Under the pieces are notes generated by a model. It was not told where the DNA came from. It made no database searches and saw nothing but the letters and a program-made list of their open reading frames with translations. Made by a program: the position numbers and the translations under genes. Of a stretch of DNA of 19,159 nt, positions 7,634 to 15,006 are shown piece by piece; the first letter of the stretch is position 1, and each line of letters opens with the position of its first letter. This DNA comes from JBDHZU01 sp039812085 (GTDB lineage Bacteria; Actinomycetota; Actinomycetes; S36-B12; UBA10799): the NCBI GenBank assembly GCA_039812085.1, contig JBDHZU010000025.1, positions 1 to 19,159 on the forward strand, in the 5' to 3' direction.

Positions 7634-7906
7634 ATGAACGCTCGCTTCCTCACCCTCACCGATGTGGCCGAGACTTTGAACATCTCGTCCGCACAGACCT
7701 ACGCGCTGGTTCGCAGTGGCGAGCTACGGGCAATCAAGATCGGTGGCCGTGGCCAGTGGCGCGTCGAGGCCAGCGAGCTGGAGTCATACATCGCCAAGGC
7801 CTACGAACAAACCGCCGACTTTGTCTCGAACCATCCATTCGGCCAGGCGGATTCCGCCTTCAGTAACGAACTTGCCTCACACAATCAACGCCCGCCCACG
7901 GAATAG
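7634..7906 (+). CDS. Excisionase-family (MerR-like winged HTH) DNA-binding protein
   Basis: 90 aa if started at the ATG at 7634. An in-frame ATG at 7562 would add 24 residues but lies inside the dyad and has no SD; the family usually begins just before RFLTLTDVAETLNIS. The HTH covers about residues 4-52, with the signature YALVRSGELRAIKIGGRGQWRVE typical of excisionase-family domains. A polar C-terminal tail follows. There is no integrase, att repeat or phage gene nearby, so it is a chromosomal regulator, not a phage excisionase. It diverges from the SAF/CpaE-like operon, which it probably regulates or shares function with (inference). Its last 47 nt overlap the convergent gene at 7860-8393. 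Confidence 0.8.
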   Translation: MNARFLTLTDVAETLNISSAQTYALVRSGELRAIKIGGRGQWRVEASELESYIAKAYEQTADFVSNHPFGQADSAFSNELASHNQRPPTE

Positions 7907-8393
7907 TGAGCCGTTCGGTCGTCCGTAGATCGATGTGATCCTGCGCGAGCGCGACCAAAACGCCCTGACGAACCGAGTCGGCCAGCTCGACCACGACTTC
8001 ACGGTCAATCCACGGACGCAACGCAGTACGCCAACTCAACGAAAGACTTGCACTCACCGCGACGACCGGCTGTTGAGCCAATCCCGACATGACACTGACT
8101 GCTGACACCCGACATACGACGTCCTCGCCACTGCGACTCACCAGCACCCAGTCGGGCCCACAGTCGGCCAACCGGCCACGCAACCACCCGGACGACAACA
8201 GCAGCGCAATTCGTTCACCCCGGGAATGAGTGAGTCGCATGGACAGTGCGGTAGCGGCCCACGCCTGCGCAACGCGTGTCTGCACTTCATCGGAGTCGAG
8301 GAATCGCTGCTCATCGATTAACTGCGAGTCAGCATCAGCCAAAGAACCTGCTGTGCGCAGAAACGGATCATCGGACTCGACGTGCACCGGCAC
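7860..8393 (-). CDS. Conserved-looking unknown protein with two barrel-like repeats
   Basis: 177 aa from GTG at 8393 (another GTG two codons on). I do not recognise a named family. There is no signal peptide or membrane helix. Residues 1-55 are acidic and helical-looking. Two similar beta-rich segments follow, about 61-105 and 131-175: each has a hydrophobic strand, a G-x-L strand (RGRL; QGVL), a D-W/H-[VI]-x-[VL] strand about 8 residues later, then a strand pair ending in a V-rich segment. The spacing suggests tandem Sm- or SH3-like barrels. There is no SD; the sequence CTATTCG lies 7 nt before the GTG and could be a -10 of a leaderless message, a weak call. Its 3' end overlaps the HTH gene by 47 nt tail-to-tail. 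Confidence 0.7.
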   Translation of the reverse strand: MPVHVESDDPFLRTAGSLADADSQLIDEQRFLDSDEVQTRVAQAWAATALSMRLTHSRGERIALLLSSGWLRGRLADCGPDWVLVSRSGEDVVCRVSAVSVMSGLAQQPVVAVSASLSLSWRTALRPWIDREVVVELADSVRQGVLVALAQDHIDLRTTERLTIPWAGVDCVRQVRY

Positions 8394-8555
8394 ACGATAA
8401 CGAATAGTTGATCTTGGTTAGCGAGTCAGGTCGTCGCAACTACAGCCGATGCAGTCTGAATTCACGGTAAACCACATGTCCGAATCGTCCCTTTTCAGGG
8501 GGAATCGCGGGCCAGCCCAAGCCGAATCCCTTCCGCTACGTGGCACCATCGAAAG
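8394..8555. promoter_or_regulatory. Divergent intergenic region upstream of the two-component system
   Basis: 162 bp between the unknown minus-strand gene and the response regulator. It must hold the promoters of both. I see no convincing -35/-10 pair and no strong dyad. Confidence 0.35.
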
Positions 8556-9215
8556 GTGCTAGTAACTCTGATCGAAGACGACCCCACGATGGCGCAGCCC
8601 ATGATGGAGGGACTGTCTCGACATGGCTTTCAGGTTCGCTGGGCGCAGTCTGGCCTCGAGGGATTAGAGACGGCCCGCGGGTCCGACTTGGTCCTGCTCG
8701 ACCTGGGGTTGCCCGATGTCGACGGCCTGGATGTGTGCCGCGATCTGCGGGCGCGATCCGACGTGCCGATCATCATCGTCAGTGCACGTGGACACGAAAG
8801 CGATCGGGTCCAAGGACTCGAACTCGGTGCAGACGACTACGTGGTCAAGCCCTTCTCCATGCGCGAACTTGCCGCCCGAATCCGGGCGAACGTTCGTCGC
8901 CGCCCTGCTTCCGCCTCGGTCATCGAACATGGCGATTTGACGATCGACCGGGATCGCCGCGTCGTTACTGCGGGGGAGGAAGAACTCGTCCTCACCCCCA
9001 AGGAATTCGAACTACTGACCGTCCTTGCTGAAGAACCGGGGCGAGTCGTTCCTCGCACCGAGCTGTATGCCCGAATCTGGGATCCGGTATGGGTCGGAAG
9101 CGGAAAGTCGCTGGACGTTCACGTAGCGACTTTGCGACGAAAGCTGCCGGAAAGCGTGGAAATTAAGACAATGCGTGGTGTGGGTTACTGCCTAACGCCT
9201 GCCGATCAGGCGTGA
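8556..9215 (+). CDS. OmpR/PhoB-class response regulator
   Basis: 219 aa. Receiver domain: acidic pair Asp8/Asp9 (IEDD), phospho-acceptor Asp49 in LLDLGLPDVDG, Ser76 at the switch Thr/Ser position, and Lys98 in VVKPF. All phosphorylation residues are intact. A winged-helix output domain covers about 125-215 (LTPKEFELLTVLAEEPGRVV, SLDVHVATLRRKL). The only plausible start is GTG at 8556, which abuts GAAAGG, too close for a normal SD, so leaderless initiation is possible. The stop overlaps the kinase start (GTGA). It resembles general actinobacterial PhoB-like regulators; I do not think it is MtrA. Likely targets include the adjacent LysM operon (inference). Confidence 0.93.
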   Translation: MLVTLIEDDPTMAQPMMEGLSRHGFQVRWAQSGLEGLETARGSDLVLLDLGLPDVDGLDVCRDLRARSDVPIIIVSARGHESDRVQGLELGADDYVVKPFSMRELAARIRANVRRRPASASVIEHGDLTIDRDRRVVTAGEEELVLTPKEFELLTVLAEEPGRVVPRTELYARIWDPVWVGSGKSLDVHVATLRRKLPESVEIKTMRGVGYCLTPADQA

Positions 9216-10540
9216 CTCGTCGAATCTGGTTAGCAATGGCCGCGTTTGCCGTGGCCTTACTCGTCGCGCTGGCAGTGCCCATGCTGGCGATGTTCCGCTC
9301 CTCGCAATCCACTGAACTCAGCCTCGGACTGTCTCGAGATGCCCTAGTGATTGCCTCTGATCTGGCGGCCCTGCCAGAAACGGAGTGGCCGCAACGAATC
9401 AACACCTACGAGGCACAAACCGGGACCACGGTTGTGGCCGTCACGAATTCCGGCCGCTCGATTGACCCCTCGGTGACAACTCCCACGGGGACGACGAAAG
9501 CAGAACTCAGCCAAGCCCTCACCGGCGAGATCGCAGCGGGAACTCAACAACTCACCAATGGGCAGGCCGTCCGCTATGTCGCCGTGCCGGTCACGCATGG
9601 GCAAGAGATCGTCGGTGCGGTCCGACTGTCCTTGGCCGAATCAGTCATTGATTCCCGGGTCCGTCGACTTGAACTGGTTCTCATCGGCTCATTGATCCTG
9701 GTTCTGCTGGCAACGTTGGTTGCATCGTGGGCGGTGGCAAAGGTCATCGCCCGACCGCTGAAACGCTTGGTCAAGGGCGCGCGCAAGGTCGGTCAGGATC
9801 CAACCGCGCGCGTGGGGGATGTCTCTGGCCCGCAAGAGATCCAGGATGTCGCTGACGCACTCGACGAAACGGCCGCTGGATTGGACGTAATGCTTACTCG
9901 CTCCCGTGCGGTTGCGGCCGATGCATCACACAACCTTCGAACTCCGCTAGCCGCTATGCGATTGCGCTTGGAGAACTTGGCGGAGGTCTGCCCACCAGAA
10001 CAGGTCACCGAGGTCGAAGAGGCCATCATCGAGGTCGATCGACTAACTCGTCGTGTGAACCAGGTCCTTGCGCTGGCGACCGCTGAGTCCACCCCTGGCG
10101 CTGGTGCCTCCGATGTGGGCGAGGTCGTGGATAGACGCACGGTGAACTGGCAAGACCTTGCCAGTAGCCGCGGCGTAGACCTACTCGGTGACTTTGTTTC
10201 CGCGCCGGTTGCCGCACCTGCTGAAGACATTGACCGAATCGTGGACGAACTTGTAGGTAACGCTTTGACCTACGCCGAGTCCCAAGTGCGAGTGCAGGTC
10301 GCCTGCCCTGACTCACGAGTCGTCCTCACCGTGGCAGATGACGGACCGGGGATTCCAGCAACCGAGCGAGAAGCCGTCTTCGACCGGTTCCGCCGTGGCA
10401 CCCAGGCTGCACCAGGAGGAACCGGACTCGGTCTGGCCTTGGTCAAGCAGTCGGCTGAACACACCGGCGGTGAGGTACGGATCGAAGACACCGACCAAGG
10501 CACCACCATCGCGGTCGAGTGGCCTCGACGCGAGGACTAA
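9212..10540 (+). CDS. Membrane sensor histidine kinase
   Basis: 442 aa, GTG start overlapping the regulator stop by 4 nt. Layout: TM1 (about 5-28), an extracytoplasmic sensor region of about 120 residues with no recognised fold, TM2 (about 150-176), a HAMP linker, HisKA with phospho-acceptor His240 in DASHNLRTPLAA, and HATPase_c with N box VDELVGNAL (Asn350), G1 box DDGPGIP, F box FDRFRRG and G2 box GGTGLGLALV. The residue after the histidine is Asn241 rather than the common Glu/Asp, a change that can affect the kinase/phosphatase balance. It phosphorylates the regulator encoded just upstream. The signal sensed is unknown. Confidence 0.93.
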   Translation: MTRRIWLAMAAFAVALLVALAVPMLAMFRSSQSTELSLGLSRDALVIASDLAALPETEWPQRINTYEAQTGTTVVAVTNSGRSIDPSVTTPTGTTKAELSQALTGEIAAGTQQLTNGQAVRYVAVPVTHGQEIVGAVRLSLAESVIDSRVRRLELVLIGSLILVLLATLVASWAVAKVIARPLKRLVKGARKVGQDPTARVGDVSGPQEIQDVADALDETAAGLDVMLTRSRAVAADASHNLRTPLAAMRLRLENLAEVCPPEQVTEVEEAIIEVDRLTRRVNQVLALATAESTPGAGASDVGEVVDRRTVNWQDLASSRGVDLLGDFVSAPVAAPAEDIDRIVDELVGNALTYAESQVRVQVACPDSRVVLTVADDGPGIPATEREAVFDRFRRGTQAAPGGTGLGLALVKQSAEHTGGEVRIEDTDQGTTIAVEWPRRED

Positions 10541-10592
10541 TCCCCGTCGTTCAACCGCTCAAGTAGCACTCCAGTTCACACACCACGTCGAG

Positions 10593-10627
10593 TATTCGAT
10601 CTTGACAAGCATGCACAAGATCGAATA
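10593..10627. promoter_or_regulatory. 12-bp inverted repeat overlapping a TTGACA promoter element
   Basis: Arms TATTCGATCTTG (10593-10604) and CAAGATCGAATA (10616-10627) are perfectly complementary around an 11-nt spacer, itself centred on the palindrome GCATGC (10609-10614). A perfect -35 hexamer TTGACA (10602-10607) spans the left arm's end, with TAGAAA (10626-10631) 18 nt downstream as a possible -10 of the LysM operon. A protein bound to the dyad would cover the promoter. No T-tract follows, so termination of the kinase gene is less likely. Confidence 0.65.
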
Positions 10628-10672
10628 GAAACACCCTCAGAAATATGCAAACACAAGTAAACGTAGGTATTC

Positions 10673-10678
10673 GGGGGA
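10673..10678 (+). promoter_or_regulatory. Ribosome binding site of the LysM gene
   Basis: GGGGGA immediately upstream of the ATG at 10682. It decides that start. Confidence 0.7.
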
Positions 10679-10681
10679 TAA

Positions 10682-11206
10682 ATGAACACGTCGGCCCAGC
10701 TCGATCACTGGCTTTCGCTCATCTTCGTCGTTACTGCGGTGATCTACGCACTGCGCAGCATCGTCGGAGTTCTGCTGCTGAGCGCGCAGGCGCTCCCAGG
10801 ACGGGCTGGTGCGTTATGCCATCAGGCTGGCGGTTGGATGACACCCAGACTTGTCCGCCGACTGATCGCCGCAACCGTGGGGCTATGCAGCCTGTCCCCC
10901 GCGGTCGCGTTCGCAGCAACGAGTACGCCCAACGTCGATCTCGACCGAGTTCCCAGCATCTCCGCCAGCACAACTCCTGCACCTACCGCTGCTGCGCAAA
11001 CGTCCGCTACGCACATCACGGTCAAACCCGGCGACTGCCTGTGGGGCTTGGCGGCCGACCAACTGGACTCTCGAGATCCTGACGCCATCGATCGGCAATG
11101 GAGACGTTGGTACCAAGCCAACCGCTCCACCATTGGCGCAGATCCGAATGAACTGACCCCCGGTATGCGACTGGTCATTCCAGCCGGAAAGACGGCTCAA
11201 CGATGA
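10682..11206 (+). CDS. Membrane-anchored LysM-domain protein
   Basis: 174 aa. Hydrophobic helix 1 covers about 11-34 and helix 2 about 57-79 (ending PAVAFAATS, which could also be a cleavable site). A Ser/Thr/Ala/Pro linker leads to a C-terminal LysM domain, about 111-167: HITVKPGDCLWGLAADQL, RWYQANRSTIG and LTPGMRLVIP. LysM binds N-acetylglucosamine in peptidoglycan, so the domain is expected outside the membrane. Its stop overlaps the next start (ATGA), forming an operon with the Rv3235-like gene. It has its own promoter/dyad 142 bp after the sensor kinase. No catalytic domain is fused, so a structural or recruiting role is likelier than hydrolysis. Confidence 0.87.
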   Translation: MNTSAQLDHWLSLIFVVTAVIYALRSIVGVLLLSAQALPGRAGALCHQAGGWMTPRLVRRLIAATVGLCSLSPAVAFAATSTPNVDLDRVPSISASTTPAPTAAAQTSATHITVKPGDCLWGLAADQLDSRDPDAIDRQWRRWYQANRSTIGADPNELTPGMRLVIPAGKTAQR

Positions 11207-11760
11207 GCACCTCACCATTGCGCCTGATCGATGTCCGCCTACCGAGTGATCCCATTGACGACGGACCAGAAGATGTCGCGCGATCGGATTGGCGACAAAG
11301 CGCCCTGCAAATCACGATTCCTGCACCAGCCGGGGTCAGCCTTCCTCGACATCTGACCCTGGTCGGTAGTCGCACCTGGAACGACCAGATTGGTCCAGAA
11401 GAGCCCACCGATCCTTTCTTCGATCGGCAGCCCAGCACTGATGCCGATCTACCCGAACCCATCGCTTGGACCAACCGAATTGTGCAGGCATTGCTCGAAG
11501 TCAGCGATGGGCGCCGACCCGCACACCAGATCTCTCGCTGGGTCAACCATTCGATCACTCAACAGTTCCGTCCAACACCGGTTCCACCAGTTACGCGACA
11601 GGAGCCGAGTCGAATCATTCGAGTGCGAGTCACTCGGCCAGGTCAAGGCGTGGTGGAAGCCAGCGCAACGGTCTACCGCCACGGTCGAACTCGTGCCATG
11701 GCCCTTCGTCTCGAAGGCTGGGATGGTCGCTGGATCTGCACCATCGCCGACCTCATCTGA
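11203..11760 (+). CDS. Rv3235-family protein
   Basis: 185 aa, translationally coupled to the LysM gene. The first 125 residues are polar, Pro/Asp-rich and low in recognisable motifs. The C-terminal block from about residue 127 (IIRVRVTRPGQGVVEASATV, YRHGRTRAMALRLEGWDGRW) carries the pattern I associate with the actinobacterial Rv3235 family, which also neighbours secA in M. tuberculosis. No membrane helix or signal. Function of the family is unknown. It converges on secA with only 3 nt between stops. Family call is from memory of the motif and synteny. Confidence 0.75.
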   Translation: MSTSPLRLIDVRLPSDPIDDGPEDVARSDWRQSALQITIPAPAGVSLPRHLTLVGSRTWNDQIGPEEPTDPFFDRQPSTDADLPEPIAWTNRIVQALLEVSDGRRPAHQISRWVNHSITQQFRPTPVPPVTRQEPSRIIRVRVTRPGQGVVEASATVYRHGRTRAMALRLEGWDGRWICTIADLI

Positions 11761-11763
11761 GGG

Positions 11764-14610
11764 CTACCGGTTCTTGGGGTCTCCGTGGCAACGCTTGAAC
11801 TTGCGACCAGAACCACACGGGCAGGGCGCATTGCGTGACACATTGCTGAAGTCGATATCGCCATCGTCAGTTGCCGACGTGGTCGACCGAGCACTCCGGT
11901 GCGAGACTCCGCCGTCACCCTCCTCGCTCGGGCCGCTGTAATCCAACGTGGCTGGACGACGAGCAGAATCCAGGCCCTTGGCTTGGATATGCGGATGGTT
12001 CTGTGCTGCGGCCAATAGTCCAGCTACGCCGCCAGCTCCATCGCCAACGAGCTCGGCATCCGGTTCGTCGAACACGTCCTCGCCCAGAGCCGCCTCAAGT
12101 TCCTCGGTGGGTTCTTCGACATTCACATCAACGTTGAACAGGTAGCCGACGGACTCTTCCTTGATCCCGTCCATCATCGCCTGGAAGAGATCGAATCCCT
12201 CGCGCTGATATTCGATCAACGGATCCTTCTGAGCCATTGCCCGCAGACCAATTCCCTCTTGCAGGTAATCCATCTCGTAGAGGTGGTCACGCCATTTGCG
12301 GTCCAAGACCGTCAACAAGACTCGACGTTCCAATTCACGCGTGACCTCGGAACCTAGGTCGGCCTCACGCTTGTCGTAAGCAACCTGGATGTCTTCTTGT
12401 AGTTCCTCGGTAAGGAACTCGCGGGTCAAACCACCACGACCGCCACCGGATGCCGCTTCGAGCGACTCGACACTTGCACCTACCGGGTAGAGGGTCTTGA
12501 GCTGAACCCACAACGCATCCAGGTCCCACTCTTCTGGGAAACCCTCATAGGTTGCTGAGGTCACCGCACCGGCAATGGCGTCGTCCAGGAAGGTCCGGAT
12601 TTGATCGTTGAGATCCTCACCGTGCAGCACACGCTGACGTTCGCTGTAGATGACCTTGCGCTGGCGGTTCATCACCTCGTCGTACTTCAACACGTTCTTG
12701 CGGATCTCGAAGTTCTGCGCCTCGACCTGGCTTTGTGCGCTGGCGATGGCACGAGTCACCATCTTGGCTTCGATTGGCACATCGTCAGGAACGTTGAATC
12801 GGCTAAGGAACGATTCGACCAGGCCAGCGTTGAAGCGTCTCATCAGATCGTCTTGCAGTGACAGGTAGAAGCGTGTCTCACCCGGGTCGCCCTGACGACC
12901 AGAACGACCGCGCAACTGGTTATCGATACGACGTGACTCATGCCGCTCGGTACCGAGCACGTACAAGCCACCCGCTTCGGTGACTTCATCATGTTCAGTC
13001 TCTACGGCCGCTGCCTGACGATCCACCTCGTCGGCCCATGCGGCTTCGTATTCGTCCGGGGTATCGACGGGCGACAAACCCTTACGTTCCAATTCCGCGG
13101 CCGCGCGGAACTCTGGGTTTCCACCCAGCATGATGTCCGTGCCTCGACCTGCCATGTTGGTGGCAACTGTGACCGCACCCTTGCGGCCTGCTTCCGCCAC
13201 GATGGCTGCTTCTCGCTCGTGGAACTTCGCGTTCAACACCTCGTGCTTGACACCCGCTTTGCGAAGCGCTTGAGAAAGCACCTCGCTCTTTTCCACGCTT
13301 GTCGTGCCGACCAGGATCGGTTGGCCTTGTTCGTGCTTCTCCACGATGTCCTCGACCACAGCGGCGAACTTCGCTTCTTCTGTGCGGTAGACCAGATCTG
13401 GCTGGTCGGCACGAATGTTTGGCTTATTCGTCGGAATCGGGACGACACCCAAGTCGTAGATCTGCCCGAACTCTGCTGCTTCAGTCATCGCCGTACCGGT
13501 CATGCCGGACAACTTCGAATACAACCGGAAGAAGTTCTGCAACGTAATCGTGGCCAAGGTCTGGTTCTCAGCCTTGATCTCCACACCCTCTTTGGCCTCA
13601 ATCGCCTGGTGTAAGCCTTCGTTGTATCGGCGACCGGACAAGATGCGGCCGGTGTGCTCATCGACGATCATGACTTCGCCGTCCATGACGACGTAATCCT
13701 TGTCCAGCTTGAACAGGTCCTTAGCCTTCAACGCATTGTTGAGGAATCCGACCAATGGGGTGTTAGCAGCCTCGTACAGGTTGTCGATACCCAGCCAGTC
13801 TTCGGTCTTCTCTACTCCCGATTCCAAGATGCCAACGGTTCGCTTCTTGTCATCGACTTCGTAATCGACTTCCCGTTCCAACCGCAGCACCAACTTGGCG
13901 AAATCGGCGTACCACTTGGGTTCGTGGTCACTGGGGCCAGAAATGATCAGCGGAGTTCGTGCCTCATCAATCAGAATCGAGTCGACTTCATCAACGACGG
14001 CGAAGTTGTGACCACGTTGCACCATCTCTTCAGTGCTGAGAGCCATGTTGTCGCGCAGGTAGTCGAAGCCAAGTTCGTTATTGGTTCCGTAGGTGATGTC
14101 GCAGTTGTAGGCAGCACGGCGCTGTTCTGGCGTCATCGACGCCAAGATGCACCCCACGGTCAAGCCGAGGAAGCGGTGCACTCGACCCATCCATTCAGAG
14201 TCACGTTCAGCCAAGTAGTCGTTGACGGTCACCACATGAACGCCGTCACCGCTGAGCGCATTGAGGTATGCGGGCAAGGTCGACACCAAGGTCTTACCTT
14301 CACCGGTCTTCATCTCGGCGATGTTCCCTAGGTGAAGTGCGGCTCCACCCATGATCTGCACGTCATAGTGCCGCTGACCCAGCGTTCGACGTGCCGCCTC
14401 GCGAACCACGCTGAACGCCTCAGGAAGTAGGTCATCCAAAGTCTCGCCGTCTGCCAAACGCGACCGGAACTCATCGGTCTGCTCTCGCAGTTGCTCATCG
14501 CTCAACTCAAGGTAGTGCTCCTCGAGGGCATTGACTTGGTCGGACAGCGACTGCAGCTTCCGGAGGATCTTTCCCTCACCAGCACGCAGGATCTTGTCGA
14601 AGATGGCCAC
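11764..14610 (-). CDS. secA: Preprotein translocase ATPase SecA (SecA1)
   Basis: 948 aa from GTG at 14610 (VAIFDKILRAGEGKILRKL). It drives post-translational export through SecYEG at the inner membrane. Walker A is MKTGEGKT (100-107), the DEAD-type Walker B is DEVD (207-210), and helicase motifs such as TNMAGRGTDI and QLRGRSGRQGDPGETRFYLS are intact. The C-terminus has a zinc-binding tail, Cys930, Cys932, Cys941 and His942 (CPC-x8-CH), the SecB/ribosome-binding type, which M. tuberculosis SecA1 lacks by my recollection. Neither this GTG nor the in-frame ATG at 14652 has an SD; the family N-terminus favours the GTG. Length is normal for the family. Confidence 0.97.
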   Translation of the reverse strand: MAIFDKILRAGEGKILRKLQSLSDQVNALEEHYLELSDEQLREQTDEFRSRLADGETLDDLLPEAFSVVREAARRTLGQRHYDVQIMGGAALHLGNIAEMKTGEGKTLVSTLPAYLNALSGDGVHVVTVNDYLAERDSEWMGRVHRFLGLTVGCILASMTPEQRRAAYNCDITYGTNNELGFDYLRDNMALSTEEMVQRGHNFAVVDEVDSILIDEARTPLIISGPSDHEPKWYADFAKLVLRLEREVDYEVDDKKRTVGILESGVEKTEDWLGIDNLYEAANTPLVGFLNNALKAKDLFKLDKDYVVMDGEVMIVDEHTGRILSGRRYNEGLHQAIEAKEGVEIKAENQTLATITLQNFFRLYSKLSGMTGTAMTEAAEFGQIYDLGVVPIPTNKPNIRADQPDLVYRTEEAKFAAVVEDIVEKHEQGQPILVGTTSVEKSEVLSQALRKAGVKHEVLNAKFHEREAAIVAEAGRKGAVTVATNMAGRGTDIMLGGNPEFRAAAELERKGLSPVDTPDEYEAAWADEVDRQAAAVETEHDEVTEAGGLYVLGTERHESRRIDNQLRGRSGRQGDPGETRFYLSLQDDLMRRFNAGLVESFLSRFNVPDDVPIEAKMVTRAIASAQSQVEAQNFEIRKNVLKYDEVMNRQRKVIYSERQRVLHGEDLNDQIRTFLDDAIAGAVTSATYEGFPEEWDLDALWVQLKTLYPVGASVESLEAASGGGRGGLTREFLTEELQEDIQVAYDKREADLGSEVTRELERRVLLTVLDRKWRDHLYEMDYLQEGIGLRAMAQKDPLIEYQREGFDLFQAMMDGIKEESVGYLFNVDVNVEEPTEELEAALGEDVFDEPDAELVGDGAGGVAGLLAAAQNHPHIQAKGLDSARRPATLDYSGPSEEGDGGVSHRSARSTTSATDDGDIDFSNVSRNAPCPCGSGRKFKRCHGDPKNR

Positions 14611-14694
14611 CGGAGCATCGTACGCAAGCGAGGGCGGGCACGGAGAGCGCATCGGGAAGCGTCTAACGTTTTACAGACGTTGAGGAGGCATTTC
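14611..14694. promoter_or_regulatory. Divergent promoter region between secA and the 101-aa gene
   Basis: Only 84 bp separate the starts. It contains a weak dyad, CGTCT (14660-14664) and AGACG (14675-14679), around an A+T-rich centre. GAGGAGG (14682-14688) serves the plus-strand gene. Nothing resembling an SD serves secA. Confidence 0.4.
14682..14688 (+). promoter_or_regulatory. Ribosome binding site of the 101-aa gene
   Basis: GAGGAGG, 6 nt before the ATG at 14695. It decides that start over the in-frame ATG at 14491 inside secA. Confidence 0.85.
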
Positions 14695-15000
14695 ATGGAC
14701 GACGAAGTCGAACAACGGCTACTCGCCATCGCCGATACCGAGATCGCCGCCGGAGCGCTGCAACTGCAGCCAGACGATCCTCCCGTCACCTTTGACACCG
14801 ATCACGCCACCCTGCGCTGGGTGGCTCGAGACATCGTGACGGCTGCTGCTCGCGCCCACGTACAGGCTGATCTCAGCGGTTCTCCCCTGACGCTCACCGA
14901 AGTGCGTTCACAAGTGGGGGACACGGGGAACCAGCACGATGCACAGTCAGCGCATGAGGTCATCCAGCGATATGTGACCGGGATGCTGGCGCAGAACTAG
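14695..15000 (+). CDS. Unknown small acidic helical protein
   Basis: 101 aa with one of the strongest ribosome binding sites in the window, so it is real and probably well translated. I recognise no family. The sequence is acidic (DDEVEQRLL; QPDDPP; FDTDHATLRWVARDI) and mostly helix-forming. The segment LRWVARDIVTAAARAHVQADL could form an amphipathic helix. There is no signal peptide, membrane helix or cysteine. It diverges from secA and converges on the LuxR-type regulator with 6 nt between stops. A co-regulated accessory role to secA is possible but is only suggested by position. Confidence 0.78.
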   Translation: MDDEVEQRLLAIADTEIAAGALQLQPDDPPVTFDTDHATLRWVARDIVTAAARAHVQADLSGSPLTLTEVRSQVGDTGNQHDAQSAHEVIQRYVTGMLAQN

Positions 15001-15006
15001 CCCGAC

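Noticed and set aside
7562..7906. Phage or integrative element suggested by the excisionase-type gene
   Set aside because: No integrase, att repeats, tRNA or phage genes; this HTH type is common in chromosomal actinobacterial loci.
10523..10535. CCTCG/CGAGG hairpin at the end of the kinase gene as a terminator
   Set aside because: Only 5 bp with a 3-nt loop, inside the coding sequence and without a T-tract.
12940..14331. Two plus-strand frames of about 225 codons
   Set aside because: Both are antisense to conserved SecA motifs; the SecA frame explains the sequence.
14611..14652. SecA start at the ATG at 14652
   Set aside because: It adds 14 residues unlike the family N-terminus and has no RBS; the GTG at 14610 is preferred, though a leaderless ATG cannot be excluded.
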